From assembly GCA_018266835.1 (NCBI GenBank), contig JAFDZP010000003.1, positions 314,345 to 378,344 on the forward strand: a DNA stretch of 64,000 nt. Direction: 5' to 3'. Below are positions 22,758 to 31,363 of this stretch, in pieces. Origin of the DNA: Bacteroidota bacterium. GTDB taxonomy: Bacteria > Bacteroidota > Ignavibacteria > Tepidaquicellales > Tepidaquicellaceae. Both the position numbers and the translations under genes were made by a program. Within the stretch, counting starts at the first letter, position 1, and the number at the start of each line of letters is the position of its first letter. The notes beneath the pieces were generated by a model. That model made no database searches. It had not been told where the DNA came from and was given only the letters and a program-made list of their open reading frames with translations.

Positions 22758-25133
22758 TTACTTTGATAACTCCACTATTGTTACTCCCGTATCGCCTTCA
22801 TTCCAATTGCCAAGTCTGTGAGATAATACCACCGGATTTGATTTCAGATATTTCTGAACTTCTGTTCTGAGCTTACCTGTTCCCTTTCCGTGAATAATCT
22901 CCACACTCTTTAATCCGTTGTTGATTGATTTATTTAAGAACTTATCAATCATATCATAAATTTCTTCTGTGTATTTGCCCCGCAGGTCTAAACTTCTTTC
23001 AACAGGTCCTTCATTAATTTCTATTGTCGAAGTCTTTGCATGTTCTTTTTTTGCTTCTGCTCTTTTTACTTTTTCAATCTCGGAAAGTTTTGATTTTACC
23101 AGCAAGCCATTCATATTAATTGAAACATGGTCATCTTTTATTTCCATAAGCTCACCCATGGAGTTTGTACCGGATATTTTCACAAAGTCACCGACCTTTA
23201 CACTTTTCTTTTCGGCTTCAGACATCTCTTCCACTAATTCTTTTTCAGCATCTTCTTTTTTTATTTCAGTAATTTTCTCAACTTGTGACTGGAACGATTC
23301 CTTTATTTCTTTCGCTGAAAAATTCTGCTTCTCTCTTATTTCTCTTATAGTATTTTCAATCAGCTTATTTGCATTCTGAAGAACATCTTTGGCTTCTTCT
23401 TTCGCTTTCTTTAATATCTCCTTCTCGTTTGCTTTTAGCTGACTGACTTTGGTTTCATACAGAGAATTCAAGCCTTTTAATCGTGTAGCTTCTCTGTTAT
23501 ATTCATCTTTTAGTTCAGAATATTTCTGTTTGTTTTCATTTAGCTCTTTTAACAGATCTTCAAGTTTGTTTTCACTGTCAGTCAGATATGATTTTGCTTC
23601 AGTGATAACTTCATTCGGGAAATCATATTTCTCTGCTATCTCAAATGTAAAGCTCTGCCCCGGAATCCCGATATTAAATTTGAAATTCGGTGAGAGCGTT
23701 TCGTTATTAAATTCTAGCGAAGCATTTTCAATCTTGGCATGATTATATGCAAATGCTTTCAATTCAGAATTATGTGTCGTAACAACTGATAATGAATTTC
23801 TATCCGAAAGATTTTGAATAATTGAGCAAGATAATGCACTGCCGAGAACAGGGTCAGTGCCTGAACAAATTTCATCGATAAGCACCAATGATTTATCATC
23901 AGCTTCATCAAGAATTTTCTTCAGATAAGCAATGTGAGAACTGAATGTACTTAAATCATTTTCAAGTGACTGCTGATCACCGATGCTTACAAAAATCTGG
24001 TTTAAAACTCTGAACTTACTTTCGTAATAAACAGGGACAAGAATCCCTGACTGAACCATCAACGCAAGCAATCCGACAGTCTTAAGCGACACTGTTTTAC
24101 CACCTGCATTCGGACCGGATATAATAATAGAATTAAATTCTTTCCCGATTTTAAAATTTAGCGGAACTACTTCATCGCGTTTATGATTTTGCATTAGCAC
24201 AGGATGATATCCCTGCTTTATTTCATACTTTTCATCGCTCAGTAAAGGTTTCTCTGCAAGTATCTCAATTCCATACTTTGCTTTCGCCTGAAGAAAATCA
24301 ATCTCTGCCATAATTTCGCAGTTTGATTTTAATTCAGTCACATGCACTCTGACTTTTTTTGCAAGTTCCGCAAGTATTCTTTCAATCTCCCTTTTCTCTT
24401 CGTACTGAAGTTCAGTGATATCATTGTTCAGTTCGATTGTAGCAGCAGGTTCGATAAATACCGTTTGCCCTGTATTGGATGAACTATGAATTAGTCCAGG
24501 GACTTTCCTTTTATTCTCAACTTTTACCGGTACAACAAATCGTCCGTCACGCTGAGTAATAATATCATCCTGTGAATAATCTTTATCTGAAATATCCTTT
24601 AAAATTTTCTCTAAAGATTTTCTTAAGCTTTCTGTTTTTTTCCTGATTGTAATTCTTATTCTCTTAAGCTCTGCGGAAGCAGTTTCTCTTACAGTTCCCG
24701 TTTCATCAATTGTAGAATCGATATTACTCTCGAGGATTTTATCGGAGAATAAATTGGAAGTAATTTTAGGAATAAGTTTATAATCATACTCACTTCCGAT
24801 ATTCAGCCGTGAAAAATATCCTTTTGTTAATCTGGAAATTCTTAAAAAAGTAAGTATACCTAAAAATTCAGTTGAGGGAATATAGCTTCCTTCAACATTT
24901 AGCTTTGAAAGGGTTTTTCTTATATCCTGCAAACCGTCAAGCTGAAGATACTCTTCACGTGTAAGAATGTCTTTCATCTCTGATGTCTTGTCAAGTTCAA
25001 GCTGGAGTAAATTTTTATCTGTAAAAAATGAAATCTCTTCAGTCAGTTGATGTCCGAGACCGGAATAGACGTAAGATTGAATTCTGTTTAATATTTTTTC
25101 AAACTCAAGTAATGAGTATATATTTTCGTTCAT
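22758..25133 (-). CDS. mutS2: Endonuclease MutS2
   Basis: A 791-residue MutS2. It has the N-terminal core/lever domains (LLEFEKILNRIQSYVYSGLG), the ABC ATPase with Walker A ISGPNAGGKTVSLKT and Walker B region KSLVLIDEICSGTDPVLGSAL, a long coiled coil at about residues 515-640 (DLLKELNENKQKYSELKDEY), a KOW-like strand segment, and the C-terminal Smr nuclease domain (SLDLRGKYTEEIYDM, then EIIHGKGTGKLRTEVQKYL). MutS2 proteins suppress homologous recombination; Bacillus MutS2 also acts as a collided-ribosome rescue factor. The LDLR and HGKGTGKLR residues used by the Smr nuclease are present. It starts 2 bases after the cvpA stop. Confidence 0.97.
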   Translation of the reverse strand: MNENIYSLLEFEKILNRIQSYVYSGLGHQLTEEISFFTDKNLLQLELDKTSEMKDILTREEYLQLDGLQDIRKTLSKLNVEGSYIPSTEFLGILTFLRISRLTKGYFSRLNIGSEYDYKLIPKITSNLFSDKILESNIDSTIDETGTVRETASAELKRIRITIRKKTESLRKSLEKILKDISDKDYSQDDIITQRDGRFVVPVKVENKRKVPGLIHSSSNTGQTVFIEPAATIELNNDITELQYEEKREIERILAELAKKVRVHVTELKSNCEIMAEIDFLQAKAKYGIEILAEKPLLSDEKYEIKQGYHPVLMQNHKRDEVVPLNFKIGKEFNSIIISGPNAGGKTVSLKTVGLLALMVQSGILVPVYYESKFRVLNQIFVSIGDQQSLENDLSTFSSHIAYLKKILDEADDKSLVLIDEICSGTDPVLGSALSCSIIQNLSDRNSLSVVTTHNSELKAFAYNHAKIENASLEFNNETLSPNFKFNIGIPGQSFTFEIAEKYDFPNEVITEAKSYLTDSENKLEDLLKELNENKQKYSELKDEYNREATRLKGLNSLYETKVSQLKANEKEILKKAKEEAKDVLQNANKLIENTIREIREKQNFSAKEIKESFQSQVEKITEIKKEDAEKELVEEMSEAEKKSVKVGDFVKISGTNSMGELMEIKDDHVSINMNGLLVKSKLSEIEKVKRAEAKKEHAKTSTIEINEGPVERSLDLRGKYTEEIYDMIDKFLNKSINNGLKSVEIIHGKGTGKLRTEVQKYLKSNPVVLSHRLGNWNEGDTGVTIVELSK

Positions 25134-25135
25134 AT

Positions 25136-25648
25136 CTACTTAGTGAGTGATTTTATCTCTTCGTAAAAAGATTTATAGTTTGGCAAAAATGAAGCTATTG
25201 TATTAAAAGTTCTCGGAGCAAAGTCATTCACAAAAACATACAGCTTGGAATTGTTTATGGTTTCTTTGTTCACCAGGTCAAAATTATTTACTGCAATAAC
25301 ACATAAACTTGCAATTATCATCCCCTGTATTATTCCTATAAAAAGTCCCAATGTTTTATCGACTGACTTAGTTAAAGAATTTATATTTGAAATTTTCTTC
25401 GCGATATAAATCCCCAGAGTATAAATACCCATTATAATTACCACGAATGATAGTATGTTGGATGTTTTCAGCGACATTCCCGAAAACTTCATTATAAATG
25501 TGGTTAGCTCAGTGTTGAACTTTGTTGCAAGGTACAAACCCAAAATAAGCGAGACCAATGAAAACACCTTTCGTAAAAATCCTTTTGAAAGCCCTATCAA
25601 CGCAGGGATTGCAATGAGAACTACTATTAAAATATCAAGTTTATTCAT
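25136..25648 (-). CDS. CvpA family membrane protein
   Basis: A 170-residue protein with four hydrophobic spans (ILIVVLIAIPALIGLSKGF, VSLILGLYLATKF, ILSFVVIIMGIYTLGIYIA, TLGLFIGIIQGMIIASLCVIA), the layout of CvpA (colicin V production) proteins. I chose the ATG at 25648 (MNKLDILIVVL) and not the in-frame ATG at 25666, because the latter falls inside the terminator hairpin of the upstream gene. It is immediately upstream of mutS2, a neighbour pairing frequent in Bacteroidota. Its role is unclear; CvpA has been linked to envelope homeostasis in other bacteria. Confidence 0.88.
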   Translation of the reverse strand: MNKLDILIVVLIAIPALIGLSKGFLRKVFSLVSLILGLYLATKFNTELTTFIMKFSGMSLKTSNILSFVVIIMGIYTLGIYIAKKISNINSLTKSVDKTLGLFIGIIQGMIIASLCVIAVNNFDLVNKETINNSKLYVFVNDFAPRTFNTIASFLPNYKSFYEEIKSLTK

Positions 25649-25650
25649 AT

Positions 25651-25677
25651 AAAAAAAAATCCGCATTAAGCGGATTT
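25651..25677 (-). terminator. Terminator after the GatB/YqeY gene
   Basis: An 8-base stem, AAATCCGC (25657-25664) with GCGGATTT (25670-25677), loop of 5, followed on the minus strand by nine U residues. It ends the transcript of 25707-26799 and lies just ahead of the cvpA ATG at 25648. Confidence 0.85.
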
Positions 25678-25706
25678 ATAAGTAAAAAATTAAATTTTCT
25701 TATCTA

Positions 25707-26153
25707 TCAACTTAACTTCGATTTAACTATTTCCTGAATTATTTTTCCGTCAATCTTTCCTTTTAATTCTTTAGAGGCTGCGCCCATTACTTTTCCAAAA
25801 TCTTTTTGTGTCGATGCACCTGTATCTGCAATAATTTTATTTATAATTTCTTCAGCTTCTTCTTTTGAAAGCGGCTTTGGAAGATACTCCATTAAAATAT
25901 CAAGTTGTCCTTGTTCCTTATCAACTAAGTCTTGTCGTCCTGCTGCGGCAAACATCTCTATCGATTCTTTTCTTTGCTTTGCTTGTTTGGTGAGAAGAGC
26001 AATTTCCTCTTCCGGAGTCATTTCCCTGTTCATGCCTGACTTATCCATTTTCAGAATTTCAGCGCGGATAGAACGGATAGTGTCCAGTCTTATACTTGGA
26101 CCTGCAAGCATTGCATTCTTTAAATCTTCGTTAATTTTTTCTTTTAAACTCAT
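25707..26153 (-). CDS. GatB/YqeY domain-containing protein
   Basis: A 148-residue stand-alone YqeY-type protein: MSLKEKINEDLKNAMLAG, RLDTIRSIRAEILKMDKSG, LTKQAKQRKESIEMFAAAGR, EQGQLDILMEYLPKPLSKEE and a C-terminal helical tail domain with FGKVMGAASKELKGKIDGK. The tail is the same fold as the tRNA-binding tail of GatB, the amidotransferase subunit, and YqeY proteins are thought to bind tRNA or act on charging; the exact role is unknown. It is 10 bases downstream of the TPR membrane protein gene and is closed by a strong terminator. Confidence 0.92.
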   Translation of the reverse strand: MSLKEKINEDLKNAMLAGPSIRLDTIRSIRAEILKMDKSGMNREMTPEEEIALLTKQAKQRKESIEMFAAAGRQDLVDKEQGQLDILMEYLPKPLSKEEAEEIINKIIADTGASTQKDFGKVMGAASKELKGKIDGKIIQEIVKSKLS

Positions 26154-26163
26154 GTCCGATAAT

Positions 26164-26799
26164 TTAATCTACGTTATAATTATATCTTTGTGACTGTGCA
26201 ATGTATTTTGATTTTGGGAAATCATTTTTCAGCTGGTCAAAAACTCTTTTTGCTGATGCATTATCTTTACCCATTGCAAAATCTCTTCCTGCGTAGAATA
26301 AATATTCATCTCTGAAAGGATTTTCTTTATCATAATTTGCTGCGCGTTCAAATTCTTTTCCTGCGCCAATGTAATCATTCTGTGCTTCCTTTACACTTGC
26401 AATACCTGATATAGCTGCGACTTTTGAAAGCTTATTGCTCCCTCCAAAGTCATCATAATATTTTAAAGCATTCTGAAAATCTCTTAATGCATAATATGAA
26501 TTAGCCAGCATAAGCTTTGCAAGTTGACCGTTTTCAGATGAGCCGTATTCATTAACAATAAATAATAAACCTTTATTGCCAAGTGAATCTCCGTTAATAG
26601 CTGCCTGGAAATTTCCGCCTTCATATACAGCTTTAATTTTTCCGATAGCTACAGCTGCGTCTTCGTTCTGTGATGCTCGTTTAGACGTGAATAAAATTAT
26701 ACCAACAACTATAATAACTATTGCTCCTGCAATAATCATTACCTGGTTTTTATTCCTGTTATAATAATCGCTTACGACTGCAAATGGATTATCTGACAT
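26164..26799 (-). CDS. Membrane-anchored tetratricopeptide repeat protein (YfgM-like layout)
   Basis: A 211-residue protein with a short cytoplasmic N-terminus, one span at about residues 18-37 (VMIIAGAIVIIVVGIILF) and an extracytoplasmic helical-repeat domain. Repeats include NGQLAKLMLANSYYALRDFQ, KLSKVAAISGIASVKEAQND and DEYLFYAGRDFAMGKDNASA. This is the layout of YfgM/TPR_21-type proteins, which work with envelope chaperones in enterobacteria. The function here is inferred only as envelope scaffolding. It is the first gene of a two-gene unit with the GatB/YqeY gene. Confidence 0.82.
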   Translation of the reverse strand: MSDNPFAVVSDYYNRNKNQVMIIAGAIVIIVVGIILFTSKRASQNEDAAVAIGKIKAVYEGGNFQAAINGDSLGNKGLLFIVNEYGSSENGQLAKLMLANSYYALRDFQNALKYYDDFGGSNKLSKVAAISGIASVKEAQNDYIGAGKEFERAANYDKENPFRDEYLFYAGRDFAMGKDNASAKRVFDQLKNDFPKSKYIAQSQRYNYNVD

Positions 26800-26940
26800 T
26801 GTAATCTTTTAAATTTAAAATTTGGTAAACAATAAATATAGTGAATAATATTATGTTTTTAAATGAGAATTTTTAGGTATCTTTATCTTTAATTAAAGGT
26901 TAAAATAAACGTTTATGGATTTCCAAATGTTAATAAAACT

Positions 26941-27735
26941 ATGAATATTAAAAACTTCTTTTCAGCTTCTCTTCTCACAGTAATTTTACTGTTCACAAAT
27001 CACATAAATGCACAGGAACTCATTTCAAGCGGTACAAACAGAACAACAGGATGCTCTAAGCAGGCAATTGAAGACCTCCTCAAAGCAATAAATGAATACA
27101 GGTCAGACAGCAAAAACTGGAACTCTAATGTTACCCAATTTGAGTTTACATTAGGCGGCGTAAATGAAGAACAAAGAGGAATCTTAAAGTTACCAATAAA
27201 CAAAGACCTTATTACTTCTGCAAATTTAACAGCGGAAAAATTTGCTAAGGGTACATATCCAATATGGGACCATATCATTAACGGAGAAGGACCAACAATG
27301 CGTGCTATTAAAGACGGATGGATTCCTTCAATGAATAGGTTATTTTATGCCAATGAAGAACCTGTCTTTACTATGCTTGCCGAAAATCTTTTTTCCGGAA
27401 GCCTTGGTTACACGTGGAGAGATGTTCTCAATGCGTGGGAAGGCAGCCCCGGACATAATACAACTTTGCTCAGCCGCGGAGCAGTTTCAATCGGCTGCGG
27501 ATGCGCCGATACAAAATCGAACACTTCCGGTGAACAGGAAACTTACTGGGTATTATTAGTTGAACTTGAGAACAGTATGACAGAAAACGACGACATTATG
27601 GATAAATATTTTAAGGAAGGCACATTCTATAAACTTAAATCCGGAATAAAAAGAAGTAAGCTTTCACAGTACAAAGCTCTTGATGCTTTTGATTTTATTG
27701 ATAGAGGCATTCAAAACATAAGGGACAAAAAATAA
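26941..27735 (+). CDS. Secreted CAP (SCP/PR-1) domain protein
   Basis: A 264-residue protein with a signal peptide ending HINAQ. A CAP-like domain follows: AIEDLLKAINEYRSDSKNWN (CAP motif start), NLTAEKFAKGTYPIWDHI, LAENLFSG, NAWEGSPGHNTTLLSRG and GCGCADTKSN...TYWVLLVEL. The AEN(L) and SPGHxxxLL elements are CAP signatures; the cavity Glu and His are present, while the first His region is unusual (WDHIINGEGPTMRA). CAP proteins bind lipids or act extracellularly, and no catalytic role is certain. The C-terminal 60 residues are lysine-rich with no sorting domain. A hairpin follows the stop. Confidence 0.8.
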   Translation: MNIKNFFSASLLTVILLFTNHINAQELISSGTNRTTGCSKQAIEDLLKAINEYRSDSKNWNSNVTQFEFTLGGVNEEQRGILKLPINKDLITSANLTAEKFAKGTYPIWDHIINGEGPTMRAIKDGWIPSMNRLFYANEEPVFTMLAENLFSGSLGYTWRDVLNAWEGSPGHNTTLLSRGAVSIGCGCADTKSNTSGEQETYWVLLVELENSMTENDDIMDKYFKEGTFYKLKSGIKRSKLSQYKALDAFDFIDRGIQNIRDKK

Positions 27736-27758
27736 AGGGGCGCCTCGTTGACGCCCCT
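27736..27758 (+). terminator. Hairpin after the CAP-domain gene
   Basis: A 7-base GC stem, AGGGGCG (27736-27742) with CGCCCCT (27752-27758), immediately after the stop. There is no T run, so it could be a factor-dependent terminator or RNA-stabilising end. Confidence 0.5.
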
Positions 27759-27797
27759 ATACGAAAGGAGTATTTTCTTGAAAGTGGATTCAAAAAA

Positions 27798-29456
27798 TTA
27801 CTTTATAAGTGACATTTTCTTAACTTCAGTTGAACCCAGGTTTTCAAGTTTATAAAAATAAACTCCGCTAGGTAAATTTGCAGCATTAAACTCAAATTCA
27901 TAGCTTCCTGCATTAAGATTCTGATTTACAAGCTTAGCAACTTCTTTTCCTGTAACATCAAAAATACTTAGTGAAGTAAAACCTGATTTAGTAATATCAA
28001 AGTTTATCTTAGTAGATGGATTAAACGGATTAGGATAATTTTGATATAAGCTGAATTTCTCAGGTACTTCAGTTGAAATTGAATTTATCCCGATTACAAA
28101 ACTTGTATTGTAAGCTGCCTGTACATTTGTTGCCATTGCTTTTAAAAGTGTTACTGAATTTTTATTGTTAGTACCTCTTGCAATCATTTGAGCTACTACA
28201 AATGTCTGTGTATCTAACGGATTTACTTTTAAGTTAGATGCGCCTGATGAAATTATTAATCTTCTGTCACCCGGTGCACTTGCCTCTACTTGTCCGGAAG
28301 TAACTCCGCCGCAATTTTTAATCATACCTGTATATTCAGTCCAGCCGACGTTTGATTCCGGATCTCCGGGATAACAAAACTTTGTTGGTGATGGAGGAAC
28401 TAATGTCGGATTCAACCATGGAGTTCCATCTTTTTTTAATCCTCTCAGGTAATTATATGCCTGAATTGGTCCGCTGCTGGGATCCTGTTCGCAAACAGGA
28501 CCGCCGGAACTGGTGTTTGAGAAATAGTCAAAAGATGTCATACCAATATCAGCTGTAGAACCATTTCTTGCACCTTTCAATAATTTAATACCTACTGCAG
28601 GAGGATTTGCTCCATACTGGCCCGGGGCTCCTGTTCCGTCCTGATTTGTTGAATTATAACAATAACCTAAGTTACGTGTAATATCGCAGCCAATGTAATC
28701 GTCCGGAGCGTAACCAAGATCCGGGTCTGCTACAATTCCGAAATAGGTGCTATCCCAAAGCGAACTGTTCTTATTAATGACCTGCATTTTCATAAACTGC
28801 ACGTCCATCAATGTAGCTACGTTGTCATAGCTCCATGAAGTCAGGTGCATCTCTGAAAGCATTGGAGTTGTACCACCGCTGAAGCCTTCTGATGCTGAGT
28901 GATTTGAAGGGTCTGCATCTGTTAAACAAACAAAAATTGTTTGTGCAGCGCTTTTTACACCGGGTTTATCTACACCGGCATCATATACTCCATTATTATT
29001 AACATCATCGTAAGGAGCGCCATACGGGACCATCAGTCCCCAGTTTGCGTAATCAGGATTATTTAAAGCATTATCGCCTCTGCTGACTTTATAAAGCTTG
29101 AAAGTTGCATTGGTTGTAAATACTCCGTTCAATACGTAACCCGGGGCGTACTCTCCATTATATGATACAGAAGCCAAACGAAGGCCTCCATCAACATAAG
29201 CGCCTAAGGATAAACCTGCTGTAAAGAGTGCAAATTTACCGGAACCTTTGGGCCACTCAAAACCGGGAGTATTACTGGTACGTAAGTCCTGGTCAAAGAC
29301 TCCTGTGTTCCAAATCCAGGTGGAGATATTATTACTGTTTGTAATTACTTGAGTCTTTATTACTGTAAAAGGGTTTGGTGTAAAATTTTCCTTAGGTCTT
29401 GCTGAGGATGAACCTGCAAGGAAAACGCAAAAGAAGAAAATAAACAGTGTCTTCAT
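27798..29456 (-). CDS. T9SS-secreted protein, array member 6 (last on the minus strand)
   Basis: A 552-residue exported protein of a family I do not recognise, sharing a full-length framework with five neighbours. The signal peptide ends LAGSSSARP. Family blocks: NNISTWIWNTGVFDQDLRTS, GSGKFALFTAGLSLGAYV, LASVSYNGEYAPGY, the Ca-binding-like loop DVNNNGVYDAGVD, CLTDADPSNHSASEGFSGG, PDLGYAPDDYIGCDITRNLG, YGANPPAVG, YNYLRGLKKDGTPW and NCGGVTSGQV. From about residue 468 comes the T9SS type A sorting domain (FSLYQNYPNPFNPSTKI ... GVYFYKL ... KKMSLIK). Its sorting domain differs in sequence from the near-identical set at 29583, 31364, 33041 and 37295. The function is unknown; cell-surface or extracellular. 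Confidence 0.88.
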   Translation of the reverse strand: MKTLFIFFFCVFLAGSSSARPKENFTPNPFTVIKTQVITNSNNISTWIWNTGVFDQDLRTSNTPGFEWPKGSGKFALFTAGLSLGAYVDGGLRLASVSYNGEYAPGYVLNGVFTTNATFKLYKVSRGDNALNNPDYANWGLMVPYGAPYDDVNNNGVYDAGVDKPGVKSAAQTIFVCLTDADPSNHSASEGFSGGTTPMLSEMHLTSWSYDNVATLMDVQFMKMQVINKNSSLWDSTYFGIVADPDLGYAPDDYIGCDITRNLGYCYNSTNQDGTGAPGQYGANPPAVGIKLLKGARNGSTADIGMTSFDYFSNTSSGGPVCEQDPSSGPIQAYNYLRGLKKDGTPWLNPTLVPPSPTKFCYPGDPESNVGWTEYTGMIKNCGGVTSGQVEASAPGDRRLIISSGASNLKVNPLDTQTFVVAQMIARGTNNKNSVTLLKAMATNVQAAYNTSFVIGINSISTEVPEKFSLYQNYPNPFNPSTKINFDITKSGFTSLSIFDVTGKEVAKLVNQNLNAGSYEFEFNAANLPSGVYFYKLENLGSTEVKKMSLIK

Positions 29457-29582
29457 AGCATTTAAAGTTTAATTTGTTAAATCTATTACAAGTTACTTTA
29501 TTTATTAGTTCAGGGCAAAGACATTTTTTTCATTTTTTACCCTCGTGTAAATGCATACAAAACAATATCTTATGAAGAAAAA

Positions 29583-31250
29583 TTACTTTACTAAAATCAT
29601 CCGGTTTGTTTGTGTAAAGTTATCTGTACTCAACCGGTAAAAGTATATTCCCGAAGAAATATTTTTTGCAGTGAAGTTCACTTCGTAAATGCCTTCATTT
29701 AATTTTTCATTTACAAGCTGCTCTACAACTTTACCGCTTAAATCAAATACAGTCAAATTCACAAAATCGCTTTTAGCAATTTCGAATTTGATTTTAGTTG
29801 AGGGATTAAAGGGATTGGGATAGTTTTGGAATAAAGAGAATTTATCAGGGACATCATTTGATATCGGTCTTATACCTATAGCAAAATTATTATCGTAAAC
29901 CGTCTGAACGTAATCATCAAGCTGTTTTAGTTTTGTTACTGAGTTTAAATTACTTGTCCCTCTTGCAATCATTTGAGCAATTACAAAAGTTTGTTTTTCA
30001 TTGGGAAATATTGTTAAGTTATCCGCACCGGAGCTCATAACAAATCTTATTTCGCCAGCGTATGCTGTATCAAATGGTCCTGACAAGGCTCCGCCACAAT
30101 TATTTATTTTTCCTTTATGCTGTGTCCATCCTTCATCTGTTTCCGGGTCACCTGAATATACAAATTTTGTAGAATGCATTGTTAAAGGATTGATAAAAGG
30201 TGTTAAATCTTTTTTTGCCCCCGTTAAATAATTATAAGATTCAACAGGACTATTTAAAATTTCATTTTCACATGGCGGACTTGGTTGACTTTCTTTTTGA
30301 TAAAAATGAAAAGACGACATCCTTAATTCAACATTTGGAAAGACATGTTTATTTACTGCGCTTCTAAGAAAATCATATCCTACAGCAGGAGGATTTGCTC
30401 CATATGTTGCACCAATTCCATTACCGTCCATATTATCAGCATTATAACAGTATCCAAGGTTTCTATTTGAATCGCAGCCGGTAAAGTCATCATGACTATC
30501 ACCTAAATCAGGGTCGCAAACTATACCGAAATAAGTTTTCTCCCAATTATAATCGCTTTTATTTAATATTTCCATTTTGAGAAATTGTACATCACTCAAT
30601 CCGTTTATATTATCATAACACCACGCGGTTAAGTGCATTTCAGAATACAACGGCAAAGTTCCCCCGTAAAATCCTTCTGAAGTTGAATGCAGGTCAGGGA
30701 ACCCGTCTGTAATACATTCGAATATTGTTTGTGCGGCATTTTGTACTCCAGGTTTATCAATTCCTGCATCATAAACTCCGTTATTATTGACATCAAGATA
30801 TGGGGCGCCGTAAGGAACCATACGTCCCCAATTTGCATAATCGGAATTGTTTGAGGAGTTATCTCCTTTGTTTACTTTATATACTTTAAATGTTGAGTCT
30901 TCTAGTGCAACTCCACTTACTATATAGCCGGGTCCATATTCACCGTTATAAGATATAGCAGCCAATCTCAAATTATTATTTATATATGCGCCGATAGTTA
31001 ACCCTGCAGTATAAATTGCAAATTTGCCGGAACCTTTTGGCCATTGAAATCCCGAAGTATTAGTGGTTCTCAAATCCTGATTGAAAACCCCTGAATTCCA
31101 AACCCATGTTGAAATATTATTTGCATTCAGACCTGACTGAGTCCTTATAATAAAGTAAGGTGTTATAGAATCCAGTAATAAAGGCTCTAGATGCGCTTCA
31201 TTGAACTGAAGTAAAAATAAAACACAAAATACTATAATTAATTTTTTCAT
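29583..31250 (-). CDS. T9SS-secreted protein, array member 5
   Basis: A 555-residue paralogue in the six-gene array, with signal peptide MKKLIIVFCVLFLLQFNEA. It has the shared framework (NNISTWVWNSGVFNQDLRTT, WPKGSGKFAIYTAGLTIGAY, DVNNNGVYDAGIDKPGV, STSEGFYGGTLPLYSEMHLT, GCDSNRNLGYCYNADNMDG, ETDEGWTQHKGKINNCGG). Its C-terminal sorting domain (FSLFQNYPNPFNPSTKIKFE ... RMILVK) is almost identical at DNA level to those of three other members. A 113-base gap separates it from member 4 upstream. The function is unknown; the conserved cysteines in CYN and NCGG may form disulphides after export. Confidence 0.88.
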   Translation of the reverse strand: MKKLIIVFCVLFLLQFNEAHLEPLLLDSITPYFIIRTQSGLNANNISTWVWNSGVFNQDLRTTNTSGFQWPKGSGKFAIYTAGLTIGAYINNNLRLAAISYNGEYGPGYIVSGVALEDSTFKVYKVNKGDNSSNNSDYANWGRMVPYGAPYLDVNNNGVYDAGIDKPGVQNAAQTIFECITDGFPDLHSTSEGFYGGTLPLYSEMHLTAWCYDNINGLSDVQFLKMEILNKSDYNWEKTYFGIVCDPDLGDSHDDFTGCDSNRNLGYCYNADNMDGNGIGATYGANPPAVGYDFLRSAVNKHVFPNVELRMSSFHFYQKESQPSPPCENEILNSPVESYNYLTGAKKDLTPFINPLTMHSTKFVYSGDPETDEGWTQHKGKINNCGGALSGPFDTAYAGEIRFVMSSGADNLTIFPNEKQTFVIAQMIARGTSNLNSVTKLKQLDDYVQTVYDNNFAIGIRPISNDVPDKFSLFQNYPNPFNPSTKIKFEIAKSDFVNLTVFDLSGKVVEQLVNEKLNEGIYEVNFTAKNISSGIYFYRLSTDNFTQTNRMILVK

Positions 31251-31363
31251 TGCTAAATTTTATTTACTACAATTTAGAACAAAAAGGGAAACGGAGCAAA
31301 GACTATTTTTCGCAAAATTCTGAAAAATATTTTACTGAGAATACATGTATTTATGTGGCATTT

